A stretch of 43,693 bases of DNA, taken from positions 1 to 43,693 of the IMG/VR virus record IMGVR_UViG_3300048925_000245; one strand, 5' to 3'. A program made the position numbers and the translations under genes. The DNA comes from a virus. Positions within the stretch are counted from its first letter, which is position 1; the number at the start of each line of letters is the position of its first letter. Below the pieces are notes generated by a model that did no database searches, was not told where the DNA came from, and saw only the letters and a list, made by a program, of their open reading frames with translations. Shown piece by piece: positions 37,423 to 43,693 of the stretch.

Positions 37423-39760
37423 CCAGAAAATTTTCATCGCGGGATATTTCCCAGATGAAGAATCAGAAAAGGCAGGTATTAAGCGTGTCGCTACCGCGTT
37501 CAATGCGAAGGATATTGATCGGGCAAAAGCAAAGGCAAATTTCATCTTTCTGGAAGAGTATGAACCCGCTCAGGATGCGGCGTATAAATTGCTTATTTGT
37601 GAAGATACGCCAGACGTTCCCGCCCGCCCTTCTCGTGGCGTATGGGACACTGAGTTTCTTTATACATACGACTGGCCTGAAGACGTTGGCCACCCTGTAA
37701 AACGCCAGGCTGAGAAAGTCGATTTTGACAAACTCTCTCGCGAATTGCAGATCGCGTGCCTGATTAAATACGGCTCTACCGAGTTAACTAAAAACGATCT
37801 GCCTGGTGCGCTTGAAATTACCCAGGACGATGACAGTTTTGAAGGGCATATTTACGCCGCCATTATCAAAACGCCTTCAGTCGCTAACATGTTCCATGAG
37901 CGTATTGAAAACGCGATCGGCTGGTTAGGTGCTAAGTGCGATCACTCCGCTAAATGGCCTGAGATCCAGAAAGAGCTGGCTGCATGGGAAAAGCGACAGA
38001 ACGCTGAACGCAAACAAACCGGTTCGTCAAAATCAGTTGTCGATATCGCCCGCGAAAGAGCTGCGGCCGAAAAACTAAACCAACAAAATCCGGCTCCAGT
38101 TCACTTGCAGGATGAAGAGTCATTAAAGCGCAACATTGCCCTGGGTCTGGTCGCTAAGGCGATGGATTTCGACATCCTCAACCCTCCGGCGAGCATCGTT
38201 AACCGCGCACGCGAAATTATCAAACTGAAGGAGAAGCCCTTCCCTGCATGGTTAGCGGCAATGAGCGCTACGCTCGGCATTTATGAATACTCCACCGTTC
38301 AGATCATCTACAGCGTGAAAATCTCACCTGAAGATATCGACAAAACCACTGGAGCTATTCAGGGACACATTAACCGCACGTTTACCGAAACGGACCATGC
38401 CAACCCGTCCGCAGAAATGCTGGCCATTGCCTGCGGTACCGTGAAAACCGAAGAGGCTAATAATAATGAGACCAAACAGAACGAAACGGGCGCAAATGGG
38501 CCGCTGGAAACTGCGCCACAGGTAGAGCGTACGGGCCCGTTCTATTACCTCTTTTCAGATGGTGTAAAAGTTGGACGCGCCAACAAGATGCCAGGCCTTG
38601 AAAAAGCGCTGGCTGATGGTGGCAAGGAAATCAGCCAGGAAGAGTATTTAGCCCGTAAGAACGGCACATACGAAGCCCCTGACGCTCCCGCTAATACCTC
38701 AGGCTCGGGTAATGAGCCTGAAGTGACCAATCACGGCGCGGGTCGCTTTTCCATTGATGGATTGCTGGCAGAAAAACCAAAAGAAGACGAGGCAAAAAGT
38801 GAAAATAGTCATGTTGAACAGAAATCAGAGAATGATAACACTGCCGCTGAAAGCGTCCAGGCGGCTATTAATGCCCGCGCAGAAATTGCCGAAGCTGAAT
38901 ACAACGGTTATACGGATAATTCAGACAAAGAAAATCTGTCTATCTGGATGCGGGTGCATAGAACAGACCCCAGTCGGACAAAGAGCAAAATCCAGTACGG
39001 CAAAGAATTGCCTGATGGAACAAAGCCAATACTACGTGTTACTACAAGTATTAACCCGACCTATCAGACAGAACGTGCAACAAAACTCTTCGGACCATTT
39101 GGTATTGGCTGGGGCGTAAATATTGAAATGGAAAGATTTGATAATGGTATGCCATTTACTGAACCGACCTATGATGCCAATGGGCGTTTTACAGGTAAGA
39201 AAGTAATTCGAGATAATGACGGCACCATTATCTTTACGCTTAACCATACAATGTTGATTTCGCTATGGTACATCCACAATGGAGTAAAGGGTGTAATTAG
39301 TAGCTATGGTCACACAAAGTATTTATATCAAACGCTTAACGGTATTACTTGCGATGATGAGTATGCTAAAAAAAGTTTAACCGATGCCACAACGAAAGCA
39401 CTTTCACAGCTTGGGTTTAGTGCTGATGTTTATGGCGGCTTGTTCGAAAATAGTGAATATAGCGAACAAAACAAACTTGAACATGATCTGATTAATGCAA
39501 CGAATAGAGCTGATGAAGTGGTTCGCATACGGGAAGAACTTGATCAACGTTTCAAAGCAAATGTTGAAACGATGAAATCTGCCAAAACCCCTAATGAGGT
39601 TTCAAAGATTGCCAGCAGTCTCACCCGCAAAATTGGAGTGCATTTAAAAGCAGCAAATGCAACGGGTGATCATGATTACGTCAAATACCTTGACGGCCGA
39701 CTGAATCGCCTTGAATCCATAAAAGTTGAATGCCTCAAAGCTCTAGAGGAAAAAGCATGA
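37415..39760 (+). CDS. RecE-N domain fused to a Rad52/ERF-like single-strand annealing domain
   Basis: 781 residues. Residues about 236-345 (NIALGLVAKAMDFDILNPP, FTETDHANPSAEMLAIACG) follow the N-terminal, non-nuclease part of E. coli RecE, including TETDHANP. A low-complexity linker runs to about 490. Residues about 508-690 look like an annealing protein (SSAP): WMRVHRTDPSRTKSKI, ERATKLFGPFGIGWG, DDEYAKKSLTDATTKALSQLGFSADVYGG. RecE's C-terminal exonuclease is absent. The DNA visibly becomes more AT-rich in the second half, suggesting a mosaic join. Likely role: annealing recombination of phage DNA. The next gene is Gp157-like, often beside such annealases. Confidence 0.75.
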   Translation: MTDQKIFIAGYFPDEESEKAGIKRVATAFNAKDIDRAKAKANFIFLEEYEPAQDAAYKLLICEDTPDVPARPSRGVWDTEFLYTYDWPEDVGHPVKRQAEKVDFDKLSRELQIACLIKYGSTELTKNDLPGALEITQDDDSFEGHIYAAIIKTPSVANMFHERIENAIGWLGAKCDHSAKWPEIQKELAAWEKRQNAERKQTGSSKSVVDIARERAAAEKLNQQNPAPVHLQDEESLKRNIALGLVAKAMDFDILNPPASIVNRAREIIKLKEKPFPAWLAAMSATLGIYEYSTVQIIYSVKISPEDIDKTTGAIQGHINRTFTETDHANPSAEMLAIACGTVKTEEANNNETKQNETGANGPLETAPQVERTGPFYYLFSDGVKVGRANKMPGLEKALADGGKEISQEEYLARKNGTYEAPDAPANTSGSGNEPEVTNHGAGRFSIDGLLAEKPKEDEAKSENSHVEQKSENDNTAAESVQAAINARAEIAEAEYNGYTDNSDKENLSIWMRVHRTDPSRTKSKIQYGKELPDGTKPILRVTTSINPTYQTERATKLFGPFGIGWGVNIEMERFDNGMPFTEPTYDANGRFTGKKVIRDNDGTIIFTLNHTMLISLWYIHNGVKGVISSYGHTKYLYQTLNGITCDDEYAKKSLTDATTKALSQLGFSADVYGGLFENSEYSEQNKLEHDLINATNRADEVVRIREELDQRFKANVETMKSAKTPNEVSKIASSLTRKIGVHLKAANATGDHDYVKYLDGRLNRLESIKVECLKALEEKA

Positions 39761-40320
39761 GCAACCGCACTATTGATTTAGCCAACGAAATCAGAAAAAT
39801 TATTGCCCTCGGTGAAAGTGGCGAAATTGACGAGCAGACTATCAAAGATACTTTGGAAGGTATCGAAGGTATGCTGGAAGATAAATTCGATGCTGCAATG
39901 TCTGTTATTAGACAGTTTGAATCAAATAAAGAACATTGCAAAAAAGAGGCTGCCCGCTTTAACGAAAGAGCGAAGCATTGGGATCGCCAGGCTGGAATGA
40001 TAAAAACCTATCTTCTTCTTTGCCTGATTACGGCAGAAAGAAATCAACTTAAAACCGTTGAAAACACATTTTCGGTAAGGAAAGGTAGTATCTCACTCAC
40101 CATCGTAAATGAAGATGATATACCAGACGACTATTTAATTTCTTCTAAATCTGTTGTGGTGAATGAATTTGATACAGCAGGAATAAAAAAGGTTCTTACT
40201 GAAGCTCTAAAAGAGATAGAAGAACTACGTGAAAAAGGTGAGCAGGTTCCTGAAGAACTTCTTAACAAAGTACCTGGCGCAAAAGTAGAGCGTGGACCAG
40301 ATACGCTTTCTGTTCGATGA
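39757..40320 (+). CDS. Gp157-like protein (Siphovirus Gp157 family)
   Basis: 187 residues from the ATG at 39757, coupled as ATGA to the annealase stop. Helical first half (EIDEQTIKDTLEGIEGMLEDK, KEHCKKEAARFNERAKHW), then TFSVRKGSISLTIVNEDDIPDDYL. This is the Sipho_Gp157 pattern, found beside SSAP genes in Gram-positive phages and thought to act in recombination or resistance to other phages. Confidence 0.82.
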   Translation: MSNRTIDLANEIRKIIALGESGEIDEQTIKDTLEGIEGMLEDKFDAAMSVIRQFESNKEHCKKEAARFNERAKHWDRQAGMIKTYLLLCLITAERNQLKTVENTFSVRKGSISLTIVNEDDIPDDYLISSKSVVVNEFDTAGIKKVLTEALKEIEELREKGEQVPEELLNKVPGAKVERGPDTLSVR

Positions 40321-40327
40321 AACACAT

Positions 40328-40342
40328 GGCCGCAAAGCGGCC
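40328..40342 (+). repeat. Perfect hairpin between Gp157-like gene and next small gene
   Basis: GGCCGC-AAA-GCGGCC: a 6-bp stem with three-base loop ahead of CGGGGGC. It could be an attenuator or stability element. Its place argues that the following gene begins at 40359, not 40317. Confidence 0.6.
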
Positions 40343-40358
40343 TGTTTCGGGGGCTTAT

Positions 40359-40523
40359 ATGTTCGTATTCAGAAACGAAATCATCGAAGAGAAAAATGAC
40401 GATTTACGATATCCGCGCATGCAGTCTTTGGGTTCTGCACCTGACTATACAAAGAAAATAGTCGCTGAGTTATCTAAACGTCGAAATCTGAGAAAGAAAA
40501 ATGTTCAACCTAAAACGCGGTAA
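40359..40523 (+). CDS. 54-residue basic early protein, function unknown
   Basis: ATG at 40359 behind a G-rich site; a longer frame from 40317 would run through the hairpin. Sequence MFVFRNEIIEEKNDDLRYPR and a basic tail (SKRRNLRKKNVQPKTR). It overlaps the next small gene. Confidence 0.5.
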   Translation: MFVFRNEIIEEKNDDLRYPRMQSLGSAPDYTKKIVAELSKRRNLRKKNVQPKTR

Positions 40524-40644
40524 GTCAGTGTTTAAAGTTCGCCCTCTCCTGTTTACCAAAAGTTTCAAGTGGGCAAGCGTAAAAGTATTTGATACGCGGC
40601 AAGGCAAATATTACGGGCGTGAGACAGGGAAACGTTATGGGTGA
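40501..40644 (+). CDS. 47-residue basic early protein, function unknown
   Basis: ATG at 40501, stop at 40644; very basic (FNLKRGKSVFKVRPLLFTKS) and not in ordinary gene calls. It overlaps the end of the 54-residue gene and the start of the next gene by a few bases, the packing typical of real pL-operon genes. No clear site upstream. Confidence 0.45.
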   Translation: MFNLKRGKSVFKVRPLLFTKSFKWASVKVFDTRQGKYYGRETGKRYG

Positions 40645-40909
40645 TATGGGCGATTATTTCCGCGACATTGCACCCTATCTCAAAGAGCGTAGAAAAAAGG
40701 CCCGTGATGGAGCGCATCAAAGAATCAAGAGTTTCTTCGTGCGTAATGGCGTTGTTTTTGAAGAGGGCAATAACACCCTCCTTTTCAGAACTCCGGCTGG
40801 AACAGTGTGCTATTACACTCCGAGCCAGAAGATGCGGCATAAAAACCAGTGGACACAGTGCAGCCCTACCAAATGCATGAATCACGTGAAAAAGCTTAGA
40901 GGTAATTAA
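40637..40909 (+). CDS. 90-residue early protein, function unknown
   Basis: ATG at 40637 (AGGGA six bases upstream). MGDMGDYFRDIAPYLKERRK, VRNGVVFEEGNNTLLFRTPAG, a Cys/His-rich end (TQCSPTKCMNHVKK). Small proteins with this opening are common in enterobacterial lambdoid phages but of unknown role. The next gene's ATG follows by two bases. Confidence 0.68.
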   Translation: MGDMGDYFRDIAPYLKERRKKARDGAHQRIKSFFVRNGVVFEEGNNTLLFRTPAGTVCYYTPSQKMRHKNQWTQCSPTKCMNHVKKLRGN

Positions 40910-40910
40910 G

Positions 40911-41738
40911 ATGGCTAACTCATTCAAGCAAATGTTTAAAGACGGCGTAATAAAGCGCCCTGACGGTCGGATGTTAATTCGTCTTGATGATATTCACATC
41001 ATCGAGGGATTCAACCCACGTGATTACAACTCGGAAAAGTGCAAAGAAGCTGATGAAAGCCTTTACCAGCATCTGATGGCTGGCGGCTCTATTCCCCCGC
41101 TTGAGGTTAAGGCGCTCGATAGCGGCGGCGTCTGGATTGTTGAAGGTCATCGACGTTACCGCATGTTTCTGCGTTGCCGTGAAGCAGGCCAGCCTGTTGA
41201 GTGGATTAGCATCGTTCAGTTCAAGGGCAGCGATATTGATGCCCAGGCGCATGTGATCAAATCCTGCAATCAGCTTGCGCTTAGCCCTATGGAAAAAGCA
41301 CGAAACATAAAGCGCATGGAGGCCTTCAACCTCACGGTTAGCGAGATTGCCGTTTACGTTGGGCTTTCAGTTCCGACTGTCGAAAAGCTAATGGCCCTGA
41401 ATGATGCTGACCATGCAGTTCAAAAGAGCGTAGAGAATAACGAAGTATCTCTCGACGTTGCGCTAAGCCGAGTTGATGAGTATGGAAGCCGCGCCGCAGA
41501 GGTTCTGGAAAAGGATAAAGCGGTAGCCGCTGCTGCCGGCAAGAAGAAAGTCACCCGAAGTGTCATTGCCCCTGAAATCAGCGTGAAGAAAGCCCGCCGC
41601 CTGGTTGAGCTTATCACCCTTGCAGGAATCGACGAGAGCGGCGCTATTACGCTTTCTGGCGAGTTATTGAATGAGGTTGTGGAAATCATCAAAGAACAGC
41701 GCGATATCGAAGCACAGCGCAGCAGGAGCGCAGTATGA
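40911..41738 (+). CDS. ParB/KorB-like DNA-binding protein without ParA
   Basis: 275 residues. ParB N-terminal domain (about 22-105: RLDDIHIIEGFNPRDYNSEK, IPPLEVKALDSGGVWIVEGHRRYRMFLRC) with the G-H-R-R motif, followed by a KorB-like HTH (about 120-160: LSPMEKARNIKRMEAFNLTVSEIAVYVGLSVPTVEKLMAL). No ParA or parS is visible, so plasmid-like partition is unlikely. A regulator, nucleoid-like or replication-linked function is more plausible. This is the second ParB-fold protein in the window. Confidence 0.85.
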   Translation: MANSFKQMFKDGVIKRPDGRMLIRLDDIHIIEGFNPRDYNSEKCKEADESLYQHLMAGGSIPPLEVKALDSGGVWIVEGHRRYRMFLRCREAGQPVEWISIVQFKGSDIDAQAHVIKSCNQLALSPMEKARNIKRMEAFNLTVSEIAVYVGLSVPTVEKLMALNDADHAVQKSVENNEVSLDVALSRVDEYGSRAAEVLEKDKAVAAAAGKKKVTRSVIAPEISVKKARRLVELITLAGIDESGAITLSGELLNEVVEIIKEQRDIEAQRSRSAV

Positions 41739-42100
41739 ACAAGGTAAAGAAAGAACGTTTAGTTAATTATCGCCGCTGGCTTTATCAAGCAGAACTGAAC
41801 GAAACAAAACTGGTCGCTTATAACTGCCCTAAATGCCTTGAGAAGTTACAAACCACTGAAGCGCCGGAAGGTGAAACGTGGGACACGTTTTCTAACTGCC
41901 CTTTTTGCGGGTCGTTACTTTCTAAGGTAACGCAAGGTTTCAATGTCAAAATTGAATTAATTCTGAAAATTGGGAAAAAAGAACCTGCGGAACAAACTGA
42001 AGCTGATCATCCAGAGATTCCCCCGGCATCTTGCCCTCGTTGTGGGACGATATCAGACAGACCAGACGGCGTGCATTATTGCCACTCAAGAAATAAGTGA
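41735..42100 (+). CDS. Double zinc-ribbon protein
   Basis: 121 residues. Two pairs of Cys knuckles: CPKCLEKL...CPFCG (about 31-61) and CPRCG near 103 with Cys/His near the end (HYCHSRNK). Likely binds DNA, RNA or a host protein. It overlaps the ParB-like gene by four bases (ATGA). Confidence 0.7.
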   Translation: MNKVKKERLVNYRRWLYQAELNETKLVAYNCPKCLEKLQTTEAPEGETWDTFSNCPFCGSLLSKVTQGFNVKIELILKIGKKEPAEQTEADHPEIPPASCPRCGTISDRPDGVHYCHSRNK

Positions 42101-42163
42101 TTCTCGTAATTCAGTTTTGATACCCGACCAGCGTTAACTTGCTGGTCGGTCATGGGGTAACAA

Positions 42164-42451
42164 ATGCTTTTGACACTCAAAGAGTGGGCGTGCGATGTCT
42201 ATCAAGATCCGCCGTCTATTGGAACTTTGCAACGCTGGGCGAGGAACGGGAATATTTACCCACCTCCAGAAAAACATGGGCGTGAATATAAAGTTCAACA
42301 TGATGCTTTTTATATCAAACCGAATAAAGCGTGTAGCAAAATCCAACATCAAAACCCAAATGGCCGAACTGGTAAAAAAAGCAGCTTACTGGAGAGGATT
42401 GAACATGAGCAGGAAATACAATCGCGATCTACCGCGAAATCTAACTTATAG
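42164..42451 (+). CDS. xis: Excisionase Xis
   Basis: 95 residues. MLLTLKEWACDVYQ, TLQRWARNGNIYPPPEKHGREYKV match lambda/HK022 Xis (W and PPP-x-K-x-G-R-E-Y wing). It bends attachment DNA to favour excision. The end overlaps integrase by 47 bases, as in lambda. Confidence 0.9.
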   Translation: MLLTLKEWACDVYQDPPSIGTLQRWARNGNIYPPPEKHGREYKVQHDAFYIKPNKACSKIQHQNPNGRTGKKSSLLERIEHEQEIQSRSTAKSNL

Positions 42452-43472
42452 GAAAAAATATAAAAAGTATTATTGGCGTAATCCTGTTAGTGGAAAAGAG
42501 TTTCCTCTCGATGGACTTTCAAAAAGTCAGGCGATAGCTCAGGCTATCGAAGCTAATAATTATATTACTAATAACTTTACGCCCAGTGGTTTACTGCAGC
42601 GAATCACGGACGAGAAACAGTTAACTATGGGTGATTGGCTTGAGCGTTACAGCGTCATACTGCAGCGCAGAGAGCTGGCGGCCAATACCTATAAAGTGCG
42701 TGCGGGGCAGATTGCCACCATCAATGAAAAAATGGGTGAGCTGATACTGAACAAGATAAATACTCGCCATATAGCTGACTTCCTTGATACATGGATCGCA
42801 GAAGGAAAAAAGACCATGGCCGCAACTATGCGCTCTGTGCTGATCGATATTTTTCGGGAGGCGATTGCCGAAGGCGCACTGACGCTTAATCCGGTTGAAC
42901 CGACGAGAACGCCAAAGATCGTCGTATTCCGTCAACGTCTAAGCTTGGAAATGTACGGACCGATCAGAGCCGCAGCTGATACTTTGTCGCCCTGGTTACC
43001 ACTGGCGATGGATCTTGCGTTGGTAACCGCACAGCGCCGCGAGGATATAGCGAACATGCGGTTCACTGATGTTTATGATGACCGTTTACACGTAACCCAG
43101 ATAAAAACGGGGGCAATGATTGCCATACCGTTATCCCTGTCACTGAACGGAATACGTCTGAGCGCAATCATTGATCGCTGTCGTTTGTTGAGTACAACTG
43201 ATTTTCTGATAAGTGCCGGCAAGCGTAAAAACAGTCCTGACGGAGCTATTCATCTGGACAGTTTGACGAAAGGTTTTGTGAAGGCGAGGAAATTGTCGGG
43301 GCTGGAGTTTTCTGAACATCCCCCCTCTTTCCATGAGATCAGAAGCTTGTCTGGTCGCACGTATGAAGCGAGTCGGGGAAAGGATTTTGTCCAGAAACTG
43401 TTCGGTCATACATCCAAAAAAATGACCGAAAAATACTTGGATGTGAGGGAGAAAGTGTTTACATTGTTGTAA
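42405..43472 (+). CDS. int: Lambda-type tyrosine integrase
   Basis: 355 residues from the ATG at 42405 (GGAGAGG upstream); the frame stays open to 42195 only as a shadow of xis. Lambda Int has 356. Catalytic residues: R211 (TAQRRED), K234, H310 and R313 (FHEIRSL), H335 (FGHTS), Y344 (EKYLD). N-terminal arm-binding domain about 1-65. It targets the SdsR terminator next door. Confidence 0.93.
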   Translation: MSRKYNRDLPRNLTYRKKYKKYYWRNPVSGKEFPLDGLSKSQAIAQAIEANNYITNNFTPSGLLQRITDEKQLTMGDWLERYSVILQRRELAANTYKVRAGQIATINEKMGELILNKINTRHIADFLDTWIAEGKKTMAATMRSVLIDIFREAIAEGALTLNPVEPTRTPKIVVFRQRLSLEMYGPIRAAADTLSPWLPLAMDLALVTAQRREDIANMRFTDVYDDRLHVTQIKTGAMIAIPLSLSLNGIRLSAIIDRCRLLSTTDFLISAGKRKNSPDGAIHLDSLTKGFVKARKLSGLEFSEHPPSFHEIRSLSGRTYEASRGKDFVQKLFGHTSKKMTEKYLDVREKVFTLL

Positions 43473-43497
43473 CAGGCACAAATGACCGGATATGTGA

Positions 43498-43525
43498 TTT
43501 CGTGCATTTTTCGTGTAATTTCGTG
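43498..43525 (+). repeat. Three tandem P'-arm-type integrase sites
   Basis: TTTCGTG at 43498-43504, 43509-43515 and 43519-43525, spaced 11 and 10 bases (one helical turn) between int and SdsR, like lambda's tandem P'1-P'3 arm sites. Confidence 0.7.
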
Positions 43526-43575
43526 TCGCGCCTTGTAACCCCATGATTTATAAGGCGGATAAAAAAAGACCGAAT
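43526..43575. other. Right attachment site (attR) region at the SdsR terminator
   Basis: Phage sequence ends and host SdsR begins around 43553-43567 (GCGGATAAAAAAAGACC). The crossover should lie in or just beside the terminator, since the whole 104-base SdsR with its U-run is intact. The exact core needs the attL copy. Confidence 0.6.
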
Positions 43576-43664
43576 ACGATTCCTGTATTCGGTCCAGGGA
43601 AATGGCTCTTGGGAGAGAGCCGTGCGCTAAAAGTTGGCATTAATGCAGGCTAAGTCGCCTTGCC
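43561..43664 (-). ncRNA. sdsR: SdsR (RyeB) small RNA
   Basis: The minus strand from 43664 reads GGCAAGGCGACTTAGCCTGC and continues through the well-known SdsR body. It ends in the terminator stem GACCGAATAC...GTATTCGGTC and a run of U at 43561, 104 bases in all, the known length. SdsR is a sigmaS-dependent Hfq sRNA that represses porin, tolC and mutS messages. The opposite strand normally encodes SraC/RyeA. The locus is a known insertion hot spot in Salmonella. Confidence 0.95.
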
Positions 43665-43669
43665 TTTTA

Positions 43670-43676
43670 AGAATAG
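43670..43676 (-). promoter_or_regulatory. SdsR sigmaS-type -10 element
   Basis: CTATTCT on the minus strand six bases before the SdsR start, close to the sigmaS consensus CTATACT. The prophage does not touch it. Confidence 0.7.
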
Positions 43677-43693
43677 ATGACGACGCCAGGTTT

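Noticed and set aside
42195-42404. N-terminal extension of integrase to 425 residues
   Set aside because: The extra codons are the xis gene in another frame; the start at 42405 gives lambda-Int length and has a good ribosome site.
1-43693. CRISPR arrays, tRNA genes, insertion sequences
   Set aside because: No regularly spaced direct repeats of CRISPR type, no tRNA cloverleaf and no transposase gene were seen on reading both strands.

Overview
The window holds almost all of a lambdoid, contractile-tailed (myovirus-type) prophage in an enterobacterial chromosome. The host is placed by the right edge. The last 130 bases carry the stationary-phase small RNA SdsR (RyeB) on the minus strand, and the prophage sits directly against its terminator. 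The sequence is closest to the Salmonella/Enterobacter/Klebsiella/Citrobacter versions of this RNA as I remember them; the genus cannot be fixed from this.

The layout is lambda's, mirrored. From right to left: SdsR and the right attachment region (43.5-43.7 kb). Integrase and excisionase follow (42.2-43.5 kb). A leftward-type (pL-like) early operon on the plus strand (35.5-42.1 kb) carries many small genes, a RecE-N/annealase fusion, a Gp157-like protein and a ParB-like protein. The immunity region (34.6-35.5 kb) has a RacR-like repressor facing YdaS- and YdaT-like genes. Replication genes of the O/P (DnaC) type follow, with iterons inside the O-like gene (32.6-34.1 kb). Next come a hok/sok type I toxin locus (32.2-32.5 kb), a LexA box (31.98 kb), DUF1367, a Ref-like nuclease and antiterminator Q (30.0-31.6 kb), and a Q-type late promoter with its terminator (29.9-30.0 kb). 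The late genes run leftward: holin and endolysin, a two-gene cargo unit of unknown function (26.4-27.9 kb), a ParB-like/TAGT glycosyltransferase/HTH cassette (24.3-26.2 kb), terminase, portal, capsid, neck, sheath, tube, tape measure, baseplate and tail fibres (0.9-23.8 kb).

The structural module has the DUF1073 portal, DUF2213 protease/scaffold, DUF2184 capsid, DUF4054, DUF3383 sheath, DUF3277 tube, Gp138 spike and DUF2612 set, as in Salmonella phage 118970_sal3-like myoviruses. Several cargo genes interrupt it, each with its own signals: an Imm-like superinfection membrane protein beside the tape measure gene, a plus-strand gene that overlaps a tail gene antisense, and an ART-like gene beside the holin.

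The points most worth a second look are these. There is a RecE-N domain joined to a Rad52/ERF-like annealing domain instead of the RecE nuclease. A TAGT-type DNA-base glycosyltransferase occurs with a ParB-like protein but no visible hydroxylase. The promoter-to-terminator two-gene unit at 26.4-27.9 kb looks like a defence or exclusion module. A consensus LexA site lies ahead of the Ref-Q operon in a phage whose repressor has no self-cleavage domain. Recoding and nested genes are visible: a -1 frameshift in the tail chaperone, an internal scaffold start and a 28-residue membrane peptide. A candidate terminase-recognition repeat lies inside terS.

The left end is unresolved. A truncated fimbrial-adhesin-like gene runs off the window edge and no copy of the right attachment sequence is visible beside it. 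I cannot say whether that gene is host or phage cargo.
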